DNA from: CALJTV01 sp036821185
Lineage (GTDB): Bacteria > Chloroflexota > Dehalococcoidia > GIF9 > UBA5629
DNA length: 64,000 nucleotides
Direction of reading: 5' to 3'
Assembly: GCA_036821185.1 (NCBI GenBank)
Contig: DAISKD010000001.1
Coordinates: 62,001-126,000 of the forward strand
In this document: positions 27,582 to 34,939 of the stretch, piece after piece
Layout: each line of letters opens with the position of its first letter
Position numbering within the stretch: the stretch's first letter is position 1
The notes under the pieces: model-generated
What the model saw: the letters and a program-made list of their open reading frames with translations, nothing else
Database searches by the model: none
Told to the model about the DNA's origin: nothing
Translations under genes and position numbers: made by a program

Positions 27582-28356
27582 CTTTTATGCGTTTTTCTAA
27601 CTCTTGTTTGATTTGATTCACTTCGTCCAGCGCAGACTTGGCGGTTTCGAAAACCCCTTTACCCAGCTTATCAGCATCGGCGATGTCCTTATGATAGTTG
27701 ATAAACCCCAAAATATCGAAGTCGGCAAGGTTATCAATTATAAATTGGCGCTCTTTTTCGTCGTGGGTCTTTGAGCCCACTATGAAACATCTTCTGATGC
27801 CCAGGTCCTTGGCAAGTTTGCGTATAGCCTGAGCTGTCTGGAAGCTTCTCTGCCCTGGTTCTACAACTATCAGCAGGGCATCGACCGCCTTTGCGGTGCC
27901 GCGGCCCAGATTTTCAACACCAGCATCCATATCCATTATGACTACTTCGGACCTGCTTAGCACTAAATGGCTGACCAGGCTCCTAATAAGAGCGCTTTCG
28001 GGGCACATGCAGCCTCCGCCACCTTCCTTGACTGTGCCCATTACCAGCACCTTGACATTGTCGATGCGGACAGAAAAACGCTCTGGCAGGTCGTCAACCT
28101 TGGGGTTAAGCTTAAAGAAGGAACCGTAATTGCCTGGTTTGGCGCCGGTGCGTTCTTCTACGATATCTTTGAGCTCAGCGATCGGTGTTATCTTAGCAAT
28201 TATCTCTTTACTTATACCCAGTGCTGCAGCCAGATTGGCATCTGGGTTGGCGTCGATGGCTATTACTTCTCTACCTTCTGAGGAGTATGCCCATGCTAGG
28301 AGACTTGCCAGTGTGGTTTTGCCAACCCCGCCCTTGCCCGTTATAGCTATTTTCAT
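27556..28356 (-). CDS. cooC: CooC-type nickel-insertion ATPase
   Basis: A MinD/ParA-family ATPase of 266 residues. The deviant Walker A motif is MKIAITGKGGVGKTTLASLL. The segment GGGGCMCPESALIRSLV carries the CxC metal-binding pair of CooC, which dimerises and helps insert nickel into carbon monoxide dehydrogenase. Walker B-like VVIMDMDAGVENLGRGTA follows. No CODH gene is in the window, so the client is inferred. Its end overlaps pgk by about 20-26 bases, making it the first gene of the glycolytic/DAP operon. Confidence 0.88.
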   Translation of the reverse strand: MKIAITGKGGVGKTTLASLLAWAYSSEGREVIAIDANPDANLAAALGISKEIIAKITPIAELKDIVEERTGAKPGNYGSFFKLNPKVDDLPERFSVRIDNVKVLVMGTVKEGGGGCMCPESALIRSLVSHLVLSRSEVVIMDMDAGVENLGRGTAKAVDALLIVVEPGQRSFQTAQAIRKLAKDLGIRRCFIVGSKTHDEKERQFIIDNLADFDILGFINYHKDIADADKLGKGVFETAKSALDEVNQIKQELEKRIKGDHEQKDG

Positions 28357-28458
28357 GACACTCGCACTCTAAATGGCAGACCTGTAAGCGCATTATGCAA
28401 ATTGCGCCATACAAATACTCAGAGCTATGAGTATAGCTAATACTGACGTCAAAAATCA

Positions 28459-28490
28459 AGAGTGGTGCCAGAGAACTTTGGCACCACTCT
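28459..28490 (-). terminator. Rho-independent terminator after the dehydrogenase gene
   Basis: A perfect 12-bp inverted repeat (AGAGTGGTGCCA / TGGCACCACTCT, 8-base loop) lies 31 bases past the stop of the gene at 28522. On the minus strand it is followed by TGATTTTTG. It separates that gene from the cooC operon. Confidence 0.85.
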
Positions 28491-28521
28491 GTTTGCCACA
28501 GCTCGAATTAACTTGATCGGT

Positions 28522-29295
28522 CTATTTCCAGCCAGCGCGCGCACCAAAGCCCATTGCCATAGGACCGATAGGCCAGTTAAATCCCAAAGTCATTACCGTG
28601 TCAATGTCTTGGGGTGTCTCTACTACTCCCTCGTCTAGGATCTTCCGTGCTTCTTGTCCTATAGCGGCATAAATGCGGTTCCCTACATGGCCAAGGTCAC
28701 CGGGCATGTCCTTAACCTTTACAGGGACTTTGCCTATCTTTTGACAGAAGGCGACACAGGCCTCCAGAACGTCTTTGGACAGCTCTGGCGTCCAGATGAC
28801 CTCAACCAGCCGCATGATGTTCGCCGGGCTGAAGAAATGAAGTCCAAGAAATTTGTCCTTTCGGTTGGTGACTGCTGCGAGATCTCGTATCGTAAAAAAG
28901 GAGGTATTGCTGGCAAACACTGCCTCCTTCTTTACCAGTCTGTCAAGTTCTTTGAAAAGCTGCAGTTTGAGGTCCTTGTTTTCGAGCTGTCCAGGATTAG
29001 CTCCGCCTATTGCTTCAATAAGGAGGTCTATATTCTTGAAGTCTTCCAGTTTGGTGGTCAGCGTCAAATTTGCTAGGGCATTGTCCATCTGCTCCTTGGT
29101 TATCTTACCCCGGTCGACTGCGCCCTTCATACCAAAGCGGCCATTGATCATGTCATCTTTTGCCTTAGCAAGGATCTCATCATTTAAGTCGCGCCCGATC
29201 ACTTTGTAACCAGCGAGCAATGCTGATATCGAGATACCGCGTCCCATCACTCCCATACCTACCATGCCTACAGTCTTAATGTCTTCAACTTTCAT
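28522..29295 (-). CDS. 3-hydroxyacyl-CoA dehydrogenase, short C-terminus
   Basis: This enzyme oxidises 3-hydroxyacyl-CoA with NAD, or the reverse in butyrate-type synthesis. The Rossmann motif is VGMVGMGVMGRGISISALL. The catalytic region has FASNTSFFTIRDLA and LGLHFFSPANIMRLVEV, and the C-terminal domain starts at DMPGDLGHVGNRIYAA. The protein stops at 257 residues just after GFNWPIGPMAMGFGARAGWK, where homologues usually run on 25-40 residues through a conserved GRKTGRGFY-type tail. The stop is TAG, so this is not a Sec codon. The gene stands alone with its own terminator. Activity with the shortened C-terminus is uncertain. Confidence 0.88.
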   Translation of the reverse strand: MKVEDIKTVGMVGMGVMGRGISISALLAGYKVIGRDLNDEILAKAKDDMINGRFGMKGAVDRGKITKEQMDNALANLTLTTKLEDFKNIDLLIEAIGGANPGQLENKDLKLQLFKELDRLVKKEAVFASNTSFFTIRDLAAVTNRKDKFLGLHFFSPANIMRLVEVIWTPELSKDVLEACVAFCQKIGKVPVKVKDMPGDLGHVGNRIYAAIGQEARKILDEGVVETPQDIDTVMTLGFNWPIGPMAMGFGARAGWK

Positions 29296-29601
29296 AATAA
29301 GCCTCCTTCTTTAATTGAGTATTTGGAACCATTTCAAATTCTAACATAACGATATTTTGCGGTGCAAGCGAGGCTAGAGTCATGGTGGGCTAAAATATGT
29401 CTGGAAGGAAAACACAAGACAGGTGAAATGGTTACTTTCAAAAAACCTAGGTCTAAAAATAGGGATATACTGCGCTGTGCCGCAGCAGGTTGCGTTGATG
29501 GTATACCGCTGTTATAATCTAGATACTGGCACTCGAGTCGGTATCGGGGCCAGATAATGCCAGCAGGATTACGGCTGGTTAAGATTGGGGAAGGTTAACA
29601 T
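29296..29601. other. Divergent intergenic region
   Basis: About 306 bases between the dehydrogenase (minus) and the coiled-coil gene (plus). Apart from the promoter at 29490-29518 and two related half-sites (GGAACCATTTC near 29320, GAAATGGTTA near 29426) I see no structure. Confidence 0.35.
29490..29518 (+). promoter_or_regulatory. Promoter of the coiled-coil gene, possibly also the tRNA cluster
   Basis: TTGCGT (29490-29495) and TATAAT (29513-29518) are 17 bases apart. The start codon at 29602 lies about 76 bases beyond the predicted transcription start. Confidence 0.6.
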
Positions 29602-30051
29602 ATGGCTAAAAAACAGCGAAGGGATTTGGTCGAGAACATAATAAAGGCACTGCTCGACTCTGAGATTCCGGAAATACATGCTCAGGCTAAGAAGTTGGCT
29701 GAGCAGATAAAAAAGCTTGAAGAGCATAGCCACAAGCTTCAGGAATACATAGCCCAGTTAGAAAGCCTGGCTTCTGAGGAAGCTAGTGCTGTGGTCGAGA
29801 GCAGGATTACAGAGCTGCTCAGCAATCTCGATAGCGCCTTGAGTGAACTGCGGAGGCGGTCGAAAAAGGTCGTGCCTGAGGTGACGGAAGCTAAGGTGCG
29901 GCCTGTATCTGAAGTAGCTCCTGAGAGTGCACCGGTCAAAGAGCGTGGTGGTGAACACGAAGAGGAGGAGGATGTGTTACCGCGTCCCCCGATTAGTGTT
30001 GAAAAATATATCACGCCGGAAGGGTTTGTTATCAGGAAGACACGGCGTTAG
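29602..30051 (+). CDS. Coiled-coil protein of unknown function
   Basis: A 149-residue hydrophilic protein. Residues about 1-90 are rich in Lys, Glu and Leu with heptad-like spacing (AKKLAEQIKKLEEHSHKLQE), predicting a long coiled coil. The middle is acidic and proline/valine-rich. The C-terminus ISVEKYITPEGFVIRKTRR looks like a small conserved tail. A GGGAAGG site precedes the ATG. It ends 8 bases before tRNA-Arg, so it may share a transcript with the tRNAs. I do not recognise the family. Confidence 0.75.
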   Translation: MAKKQRRDLVENIIKALLDSEIPEIHAQAKKLAEQIKKLEEHSHKLQEYIAQLESLASEEASAVVESRITELLSNLDSALSELRRRSKKVVPEVTEAKVRPVSEVAPESAPVKERGGEHEEEEDVLPRPPISVEKYITPEGFVIRKTRR

Positions 30052-30059
30052 AAATCTAT

Positions 30060-30133
30060 GCCCCTGTAGCTCAGCAGGATAGAGCAGCGGTTTCCTAAAC
30101 CGCGTGTCGGGCGTTCGAATCGCCCCAGGGGTA
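30060..30133 (+). tRNA. tRNA-Arg (anticodon CCT)
   Basis: The acceptor GCCCCTG pairs with CAGGGGT (first pair G-T). Stem GCGGT/ACCGC encloses loop TTCCTAA, giving CCT at 30094-30096. The CCA end is not encoded. It is the first of a six-gene tRNA cluster. Confidence 0.95.
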
Positions 30134-30160
30134 CTTGGGAAGAAATTTCGGGACATAAAT

Positions 30161-30237
30161 AGGGGTGTAGCTCAGCTTGGTAGAGCAGCGGTCTCCAAAA
30201 CCGCAGGTCGCGGGTTCGAGTCCTGCCACCCCTGCCA
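30161..30237 (+). tRNA. tRNA-Trp (anticodon CCA)
   Basis: The acceptor AGGGGTG pairs with CACCCCT, discriminator G, CCA encoded. The anticodon loop has CCA at 30195-30197. The D arm and the T arm GGGTTCGAGTCC are regular. Confidence 0.97.
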
Positions 30238-30288
30238 GTGATGGAAGACTGCATAAATTTAGGGTTAGACATAGAAGCGCAATAAATT

Positions 30289-30375
30289 GCCGAGGTGGTG
30301 GAACTGGTAGACACGCCATCTTGAGGGGGTGGTGGGCGAAAGCCCGTAGGAGTTCAAATCTCCTCCTCGGCACCA
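30289..30375 (+). tRNA. tRNA-Leu (anticodon GAG)
   Basis: The acceptor GCCGAGG pairs with CCTCGGC, discriminator A, CCA encoded. Loop TTGAGGG gives GAG at 30323-30325. The long variable arm TGGGCGAAAGCCCGT identifies a class II leucine tRNA. Confidence 0.97.
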
Positions 30376-30413
30376 TTTTGGGCACTTAACTTATTTGTTA
30401 TAATTAAAAAAGA

Positions 30414-30488
30414 GCGGAAGTAGTTCAGCGGTAGAACACCTCCTTGCCAAGGAGGGGGTCGCGAGTTCGAATCTCGTCTTCCGCTCCA
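30414..30488 (+). tRNA. tRNA-Gly (anticodon GCC)
   Basis: The acceptor GCGGAAG pairs with CTTCCGC, discriminator T, CCA encoded. Anticodon GCC lies at 30446-30448. A TATAAT at 30399-30404 just upstream may be its own -10 box. Confidence 0.97.
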
Positions 30489-30506
30489 CTTTGATTTGAG
30501 TATTCT

Positions 30507-30582
30507 GGCGGCGTAGCCAAGTGGTTAAGGCGGGGGTCTGCAAAACCCCTATTCAGCGGTTCAAATCCGCTCGCCGCCTCCA
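30507..30582 (+). tRNA. tRNA-Cys (anticodon GCA)
   Basis: The acceptor GGCGGCG pairs with CGCCGCC, discriminator T, CCA encoded. Stem GGGGT/ACCCC with loop CTGCAAA gives GCA at 30540-30542. Confidence 0.97.
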
Positions 30583-30587
30583 CTTTT

Positions 30588-30670
30588 GCCGAGGTGGCGG
30601 AATGGTAGACGCGGCGGACTTAAAATCCGCTCTCCGCGAGGAGGTGTGGGTTCGAGTCCCTCCCTCGGCA
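30588..30670 (+). tRNA. tRNA-Leu (anticodon TAA)
   Basis: The acceptor GCCGAGG pairs with CCTCGGC, discriminator A. Stem GCGGA/TCCGC with loop CTTAAAA gives TAA at 30621-30623. CCA is not encoded (GGC follows). It is the last of the cluster and lies 78 bases before the selenoprotein gene. Confidence 0.96.
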
Positions 30671-30747
30671 GGCATTAAAAATATGGTTGTGCCGCTCATG
30701 ACACCGAACTTTCAATTTTCACAAGTTGTTTTTAAGGGGGTGCAAGC

Positions 30748-31449
30748 GTGATATCCTGCGATGAAGCAAAAGAACGTGCACTTGATCTTATGCATCGAGG
30801 TTACCATTGAGGTCCTGCAGTCCTGCAAGTTATGTGGGAGACATACGGATTTGACAACACGGACTTTCTCTGGGCTGGTATTCCCTTCACAGGTGGTATA
30901 GGTGGTCAGCAACGCGCTCCATGCGGCGCACTCTCAGCTGGGGCAATTGTGTTAGGACTGTGCCATAGATGTCCTCCTGAGGAGAAGCAAAAGGCACAAC
31001 AAGGGCGTGCTAGCGCTCGTGGGGAGGCTGCCGAGCTGGTGAAGTCTTTTATCGAAAAATTTGGCGCCATCTCTTGCCTCGATCTTATCGGAATAGACTT
31101 CTCAAAACCTGGCGCATATCAGGAATTTCAGGCCTCTGGGATCTGGCAAAATAAATGTGACCAGTATGTCAAGTTCGTCATTGAAAAGTTGTACGAATTG
31201 GAAGCGAAAAGAAGTGTTGTAAAAGGTTCACAGAAAGTCATCATTTATACGAAGCCCGGATGTCCATATTGTGTTGCAGCGAAGCAAGACTTAGACGAGC
31301 GTGGCGTAGAGTATGAAGAGATAAGTATTGAAGGCAACCCAGAGGCACTGGAGAAAATGATGTTATTTTCGGGCGGTAAAGGCATCGTGCCTGTGATGGT
31401 ACAGGGGAACGAGGTCAAAGTAGGCTTCGGTGGTGGCTGAGCTATTTAA
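30748..31449 (+). CDS. Selenoprotein with two UGA codons: C_GCAxxG_C_C redox domain fused to Uxx-stop glutaredoxin
   Basis: A GTG after an AAGGGGG site opens a 233-residue frame if two TGA codons are read as selenocysteine. Residues 1-150 match the redox-active C_GCAxxG_C_C family: ALDLMHRGYH, then Sec21 (TGA 30808-30810) where the family has its first Cys, then PCGALSAG, SCLDL and KCDQYV with the other cysteines. Residues about 163-233 are a glutaredoxin fold with GCPYC (Cys172, Cys175). The frame reaches TGA at 31438-31440 and then Ala-Ile-TAA, the Sec-x-x-stop ending known from glutaredoxin-like selenoproteins. Each TGA is followed by a GU-loop hairpin, and selA, selB and selC are in the same window. 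A conventional gene caller would give a truncated 30832-31440 product. The redox substrate is unknown. Confidence 0.88.
30821..30839 (+). promoter_or_regulatory. Candidate SECIS hairpin for the first UGA
   Basis: TCCTGC and GTGGGA form a 6-bp stem with two G-T pairs around loop AAGTTAT, which contains GU. The loop starts 16 bases after the UGA at 30808-30810, inside the range described for bacterial SECIS elements. The wobble pairs make this the weaker of the two hairpins. Confidence 0.55.
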
Positions 31450-31451
31450 CC

Positions 31452-31468
31452 TGTGGCAGTTCGCCACA
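31452..31468 (+). promoter_or_regulatory. Candidate SECIS hairpin for the second UGA
   Basis: TGTGGC and GCCACA form a perfect 6-bp stem around loop AGTTC, which contains GU. The loop starts 17 bases after the UGA at 31438-31440. The hairpin lies just past the TAA stop, as needed when Sec is the third-last residue. Confidence 0.7.
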
Positions 31469-31479
31469 AAAACCAGAAC

Positions 31480-32427
31480 TTAAGAAGGCTTCCTAGCTAT
31501 TATCACTTTCACCGCCTGTTCTATATCTTTGGCGGTCAGTCCATGTTTTTGTAGGAGCTCTTCCGGCTTACCAGACTTGGCATATGTTTTAAGCCCGATA
31601 AATTGCATCGGCACCGGTCTCTCTTTTGCTACCACCTGTGCCACACGGCTGCCTAGTCCACCATCAAGCAGGTGCTCTTCTGCCACTACAATACCGCCTG
31701 TTTCCGCGGCTGCCTTGAGAATGCTTGTTTCATCCAGCGGCTTCAAGGTGGGCATGTTAAGCACTCTGCAACTTATACCCTGGCTGGCCAGATTAGCTGC
31801 GGCCTCCAGAGACTTAGACACCATGACACCACAAGCGATTATAGTAGCGTCATCGCCTTCTTTCAGCGTTACTGCCTTTCCGACTTCGAAGCGGTAGTCA
31901 TCTGTGTAGACGGCAGGAAATTTTGGGCGCCCTAATCTTATGTAAAATGGCCCTTCTATAGCAGCGGCGGCCTCCACTGCTCGCACGGTTTCAATGGCAT
32001 CTGCCGGTACTATTACCGTAAAACTTGGTAAGGCACAATATAGAGCTAGGTCTTCTATAGCGTGGTGCGAGGCGCCGTCTTCGCCCACGGTGATGCCGCC
32101 ATGTGTAGCTACGATTTTCACATTTAGTCGCGGTTGTGCAATGCTTACTCTCACTTGGTCAAAACACCGGCAGGCAGCAAATACAGCAAATGTGCTCACA
32201 AATGGTATCTTGCCTGAAGCAGCTAGCCCTGCAGCGATGCCAAACATATTTTGCTCGGCCAAGCCACATTCGACGAACCGTTCCGGAAATGCTTGGGCAA
32301 AGTATTTGGTCATGGTTGACCGTGAGAGGTCGGCATCGAGGACCACGATGTTCTCATTTTTTTTGCCCAGTTCGACGAGAAATTTGCCATATGCCTCTCG
32401 TGTAGATAGCTCTGCATATGTTGTCAT
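31480..32427 (-). CDS. Transketolase, C-terminal subunit
   Basis: With the N-terminal subunit this makes a split transketolase, which moves two-carbon units between sugar phosphates. The 315 residues cover the pyrimidine-binding and C-terminal domains. ECGLAEQNMFGIAAGLAASG contains the Glu that activates thiamine diphosphate. THGGITVGEDGASHHAIEDL and the late GGLGSRVAQV follow. Its start overlaps the end of the upstream subunit by 4 bases. Split transketolases are common in archaea and anaerobes. A DXP-synthase-like role is less likely because the two halves pair as transketolase. Confidence 0.93.
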   Translation of the reverse strand: MTTYAELSTREAYGKFLVELGKKNENIVVLDADLSRSTMTKYFAQAFPERFVECGLAEQNMFGIAAGLAASGKIPFVSTFAVFAACRCFDQVRVSIAQPRLNVKIVATHGGITVGEDGASHHAIEDLALYCALPSFTVIVPADAIETVRAVEAAAAIEGPFYIRLGRPKFPAVYTDDYRFEVGKAVTLKEGDDATIIACGVMVSKSLEAAANLASQGISCRVLNMPTLKPLDETSILKAAAETGGIVVAEEHLLDGGLGSRVAQVVAKERPVPMQFIGLKTYAKSGKPEELLQKHGLTAKDIEQAVKVIIARKPS

Positions 32428-33251
32428 GCCAACTCCTTCAGCGCTTCCTCAGCTTCTGCCGGACTCGGGGCTTTGCCATGAAATTCGACGTTGTTCTCCA
32501 TGAAACTAACGCCTTTACCCTTCACAGTACGAGCTATAATCACTGCAGGTCTTTCCTTTACCCCGCGTGCTTCTTGTAGCGCGTTCAGGATCTGGTTTAT
32601 ATCATGACCATCGATTTCAATGACATGCCAGTTAAAAGCACGCCACTTATCAGCTAAAGGAGAGAGGTTCATAATGTCACAGCAGGCGCCATCAAGTTGT
32701 AGACCATTGTAGTCAACTATGGCTGTAAGGTTATCGATCCCATGGTGGGGCGCGAACATGGCTGCCTCCCAGACTTGTCCCTCATCACATTCTCCATCTC
32801 CCAATATTACATACACATGGTAATCGCGCCTGTCCAGTCTTCCTGCCAATGCCACTCCAATACCAAAAGACAGGCCTTGCCCTAAAGATCCGGCTGACAT
32901 TTCCACCCCGGGGGTTAAGGTCATATCGGTATGCCCCTGCAGCCGGCTACCCAACCTCCGTAGGGTGCTAAGTTCCTCAACAGGGAAATAGCCGCATTCG
33001 GCTAAGGCTGCGTAAAGTATAGGAGCAACATGTCCTTTGCTCAAGATAAAACGGTCCCTGTCAACCCATCTCGGGTTTGCCGGGTCATGGCGCATCACTT
33101 TGAAGTACAGGCAGGTGATGATATCAGCGGCTGAGAGTGAACCGCCGGGGTGACCACTACCAGCTGCGGCAGTCATCATGATTACATGACGGCGCAAACG
33201 CTTCGCCATTTCTTTGAGCTCTGGTAGGGACAGGTCAAACCTGGCTGACAT
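32424..33251 (-). CDS. Transketolase, N-terminal (thiamine diphosphate-binding) subunit
   Basis: The 275-residue protein carries the diphosphate-binding domain. It shows AAGSGHPGGSLSAADI, the invariant YLFKVMRHDP-type helix, LSKGHVAPILYAALAE, SLGQGLSFGIGVA and the metal motif VILGDGECDEGQVWEAAM. The ATG at 33251 lies 8 bases from a TATAAT box without a ribosome site, so the message is probably leaderless. It is divergent from the amidohydrolase gene and coupled to the C-terminal subunit. Confidence 0.94.
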   Translation of the reverse strand: MSARFDLSLPELKEMAKRLRRHVIMMTAAAGSGHPGGSLSAADIITCLYFKVMRHDPANPRWVDRDRFILSKGHVAPILYAALAECGYFPVEELSTLRRLGSRLQGHTDMTLTPGVEMSAGSLGQGLSFGIGVALAGRLDRRDYHVYVILGDGECDEGQVWEAAMFAPHHGIDNLTAIVDYNGLQLDGACCDIMNLSPLADKWRAFNWHVIEIDGHDINQILNALQEARGVKERPAVIIARTVKGKGVSFMENNVEFHGKAPSPAEAEEALKELA

Positions 33252-33259
33252 AGTATTTA

Positions 33260-33289
33260 ATTATAAGCTAGAAAATCTAACTGTGTCTA
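33260..33289 (-). promoter_or_regulatory. Promoter of the transketolase operon (leaderless type)
   Basis: On the minus strand TAGACA (33289-33284) and TATAAT (33265-33260) are 18 bases apart. Eight bases separate the -10 box from the ATG at 33251. Confidence 0.55.
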
Positions 33290-33302
33290 TTTATTGAGCA
33301 GG

Positions 33303-33332
33303 TTGAGAATTGCAATCTTCATAGATTATAAT
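33303..33332 (+). promoter_or_regulatory. Promoter of the amidohydrolase gene (leaderless type)
   Basis: TTGAGA (33303-33308) and TATAAT (33327-33332) are 18 bases apart. Eight bases separate the -10 box from GTG 33341, and no Shine-Dalgarno sequence is present. Confidence 0.55.
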
Positions 33333-33340
33333 TGCCAGAA

Positions 33341-34177
33341 GTGATCATAGATTTTCATACCCACATCGTCCCACCGGCAGTAAAAGAAAGGCGTCACGAG
33401 TATTTAAATGACGCATGTTTTCGCTTGCTGTATTCGCAACCGAAAGCTAAGTTGGCAACTGCCGAAGAGGTTATAGCCTGCATGGATGAACAAGGGATAG
33501 ACAAATCTGTAGTCCTCAATCTTGGCTGGACCAGCCATGAGCTGTGCGTCGAGACCAATGATTATATCCTTGATGCCATATCCCGGTACCCAAAACGATT
33601 GTTCGGTTTCTGTGCTATTCAGCCTTTAGCGGGTGATAAAGCGATCAGAGAGTTAGAACGTTGTGCCCAAAATGGTGCCAGAGGCATCGGCGAGATCAGG
33701 TCGGATACTCAAGGGTTTGATATTAAAGATATCGCCTTGATGAAGCCTTTGGTTGAAACGGCGATAAAATATGACCTGATTTTTCTTACGCATTCTTCGG
33801 AGCCTGTAGGGCATCAGTATTTCGGTAAAGGAAGTATCACACCGGAGTTGCTTTACCCCTTTATCCTGGCTTTTCCGGAGTTGAAATTGGTCTGTGCCCA
33901 CTGGGGTGGTGGTTTACCTTTCTATACCCTGATGCCAGAGGTGGCGAAAGCTTTAACCAATGTTTACTTTGATACAGCGGCTACTCCTTTCCTTTACCAA
34001 CCGCAGATTTTTGCACACATGGTCAAAATCATTGGTAGCGACAAGATACTTTTTGGTAGCGATTATCCCCTTATGCCACCAAAACGGATTATAGACCAAA
34101 TTGAGATGGTGGGGCTTGAAATAGAGGACAAAAATAAGATACTGGGAGGTAATGCCCAGAAACTGCTTCTATTGTAG
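33341..34177 (+). CDS. Amidohydrolase-family (amidohydrolase 2) metal-dependent hydrolase
   Basis: A TIM-barrel metallo-hydrolase or decarboxylase of the Amidohydro_2 group, about 278 residues. It begins MIIDFHTHIVPPAVKERR with the HxH metal ligands. Later come GEIRSDTQGFD, FLTHSSEPVGHQYFG, VCAHWGGGLPFY and FGSDYPLMPPKRII with the final Asp. The substrate cannot be read from the sequence; relatives act on aromatic or amide compounds. I prefer GTG 33341 to TTG 33332 because the family starts at the DFHTH strand and the TATAAT box abuts the TTG. thpR follows 18 bases later. Confidence 0.85.
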   Translation: MIIDFHTHIVPPAVKERRHEYLNDACFRLLYSQPKAKLATAEEVIACMDEQGIDKSVVLNLGWTSHELCVETNDYILDAISRYPKRLFGFCAIQPLAGDKAIRELERCAQNGARGIGEIRSDTQGFDIKDIALMKPLVETAIKYDLIFLTHSSEPVGHQYFGKGSITPELLYPFILAFPELKLVCAHWGGGLPFYTLMPEVAKALTNVYFDTAATPFLYQPQIFAHMVKIIGSDKILFGSDYPLMPPKRIIDQIEMVGLEIEDKNKILGGNAQKLLLL

Positions 34178-34195
34178 AGTAAGGCACATAGAGCA

Positions 34196-34783
34196 ATGGA
34201 AAATGCTCCAATCCGCTCATTCATCGCCATAGAGTTACCTGCCGAAGTCGTTGCCAAGCTGGAGGAAATTCAGAAGGCGCTAAAGTCACCCCGTCACAGC
34301 TTCGTCAAATGGGTACCACCGGAAAATATCCATATAACACTAAAGTTTCTGGGTAATGTACCACCGGATAAAATAGCCAGCGTAACAAGCGTTATGGAGC
34401 AGGTCAGCCAGGCATTTGGCCCGATCCGACTTGAGATTGGAGAAATTGGCGCTTTCCCCAATCTGAAACAGCCACGCGTTCTCTGGGTTGGCGTGCGCGG
34501 GGAAATAGGCAATTTACAAGCCCTGCAGGCAAGCCTGGAAGAAAACCTTGCTCGTCTTGGTTTCAGTAAGGAGTCTCGGGGTTTCACTCCACATTTGACA
34601 CTAGCGCGTCTCCGTGAGGGGATATCTCCTGTCGAAAGGCGTGAGTTTGGTGCGATGATCATCAGTAAACCAGTTTATGGCGGCTGTCAATTCACTGCCA
34701 CCAAAATCAGCTTGATGAAAAGTCAACTGTTGCCCTCGGGTGCTGTTTATACCCGGCTGGCGGAGGTTAGGTTAAAGGGCTAG
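34196..34783 (+). CDS. thpR: RNA 2',3'-cyclic phosphodiesterase (LigT/ThpR)
   Basis: A 2H phosphoesterase that opens 2',3'-cyclic phosphate ends of RNA. The 195-residue protein starts MENAPIRSFIAIELPAEVV. It shows both HxTx motifs, HITLKFLGNVP and HLTLARLREG, about 90 residues apart. The length fits the family. It follows the amidohydrolase gene by 18 bases, probably on the same transcript. Confidence 0.93.
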   Translation: MENAPIRSFIAIELPAEVVAKLEEIQKALKSPRHSFVKWVPPENIHITLKFLGNVPPDKIASVTSVMEQVSQAFGPIRLEIGEIGAFPNLKQPRVLWVGVRGEIGNLQALQASLEENLARLGFSKESRGFTPHLTLARLREGISPVERREFGAMIISKPVYGGCQFTATKISLMKSQLLPSGAVYTRLAEVRLKG

Positions 34784-34809
34784 TCCTATCTGTGTGACGA
34801 TGAACCGCG

Positions 34810-34838
34810 TTGTTCATTCAAATACCTGATGCTATAAT
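34810..34838 (+). promoter_or_regulatory. Promoter of tRNA-Asn
   Basis: TTGTTC (34810-34815) and TATAAT (34833-34838) are 17 bases apart, about 100 bases before the tRNA. Confidence 0.55.
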
Positions 34839-34939
34839 AAATGGCAAAAATAGAAAAAGCGGAATATGAATGGTTCTCGTCAGTAAATTGCTGTGTCTTC
34901 TTCCGGCAAAGTACTGTCTTGACAGGTAAGAAAACGCAT

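Noticed and set aside
30048..30751. Several long frames on both strands across the tRNA cluster
   Set aside because: They are read from clear tRNA genes and their translations resemble known spurious tRNA-antisense proteins.
30832..31440. A 202-residue open frame starting at ATG 30832
   Set aside because: It is the part of the selenoprotein gene between its two UGA codons. The upstream family motif and ribosome site place the start at 30748.
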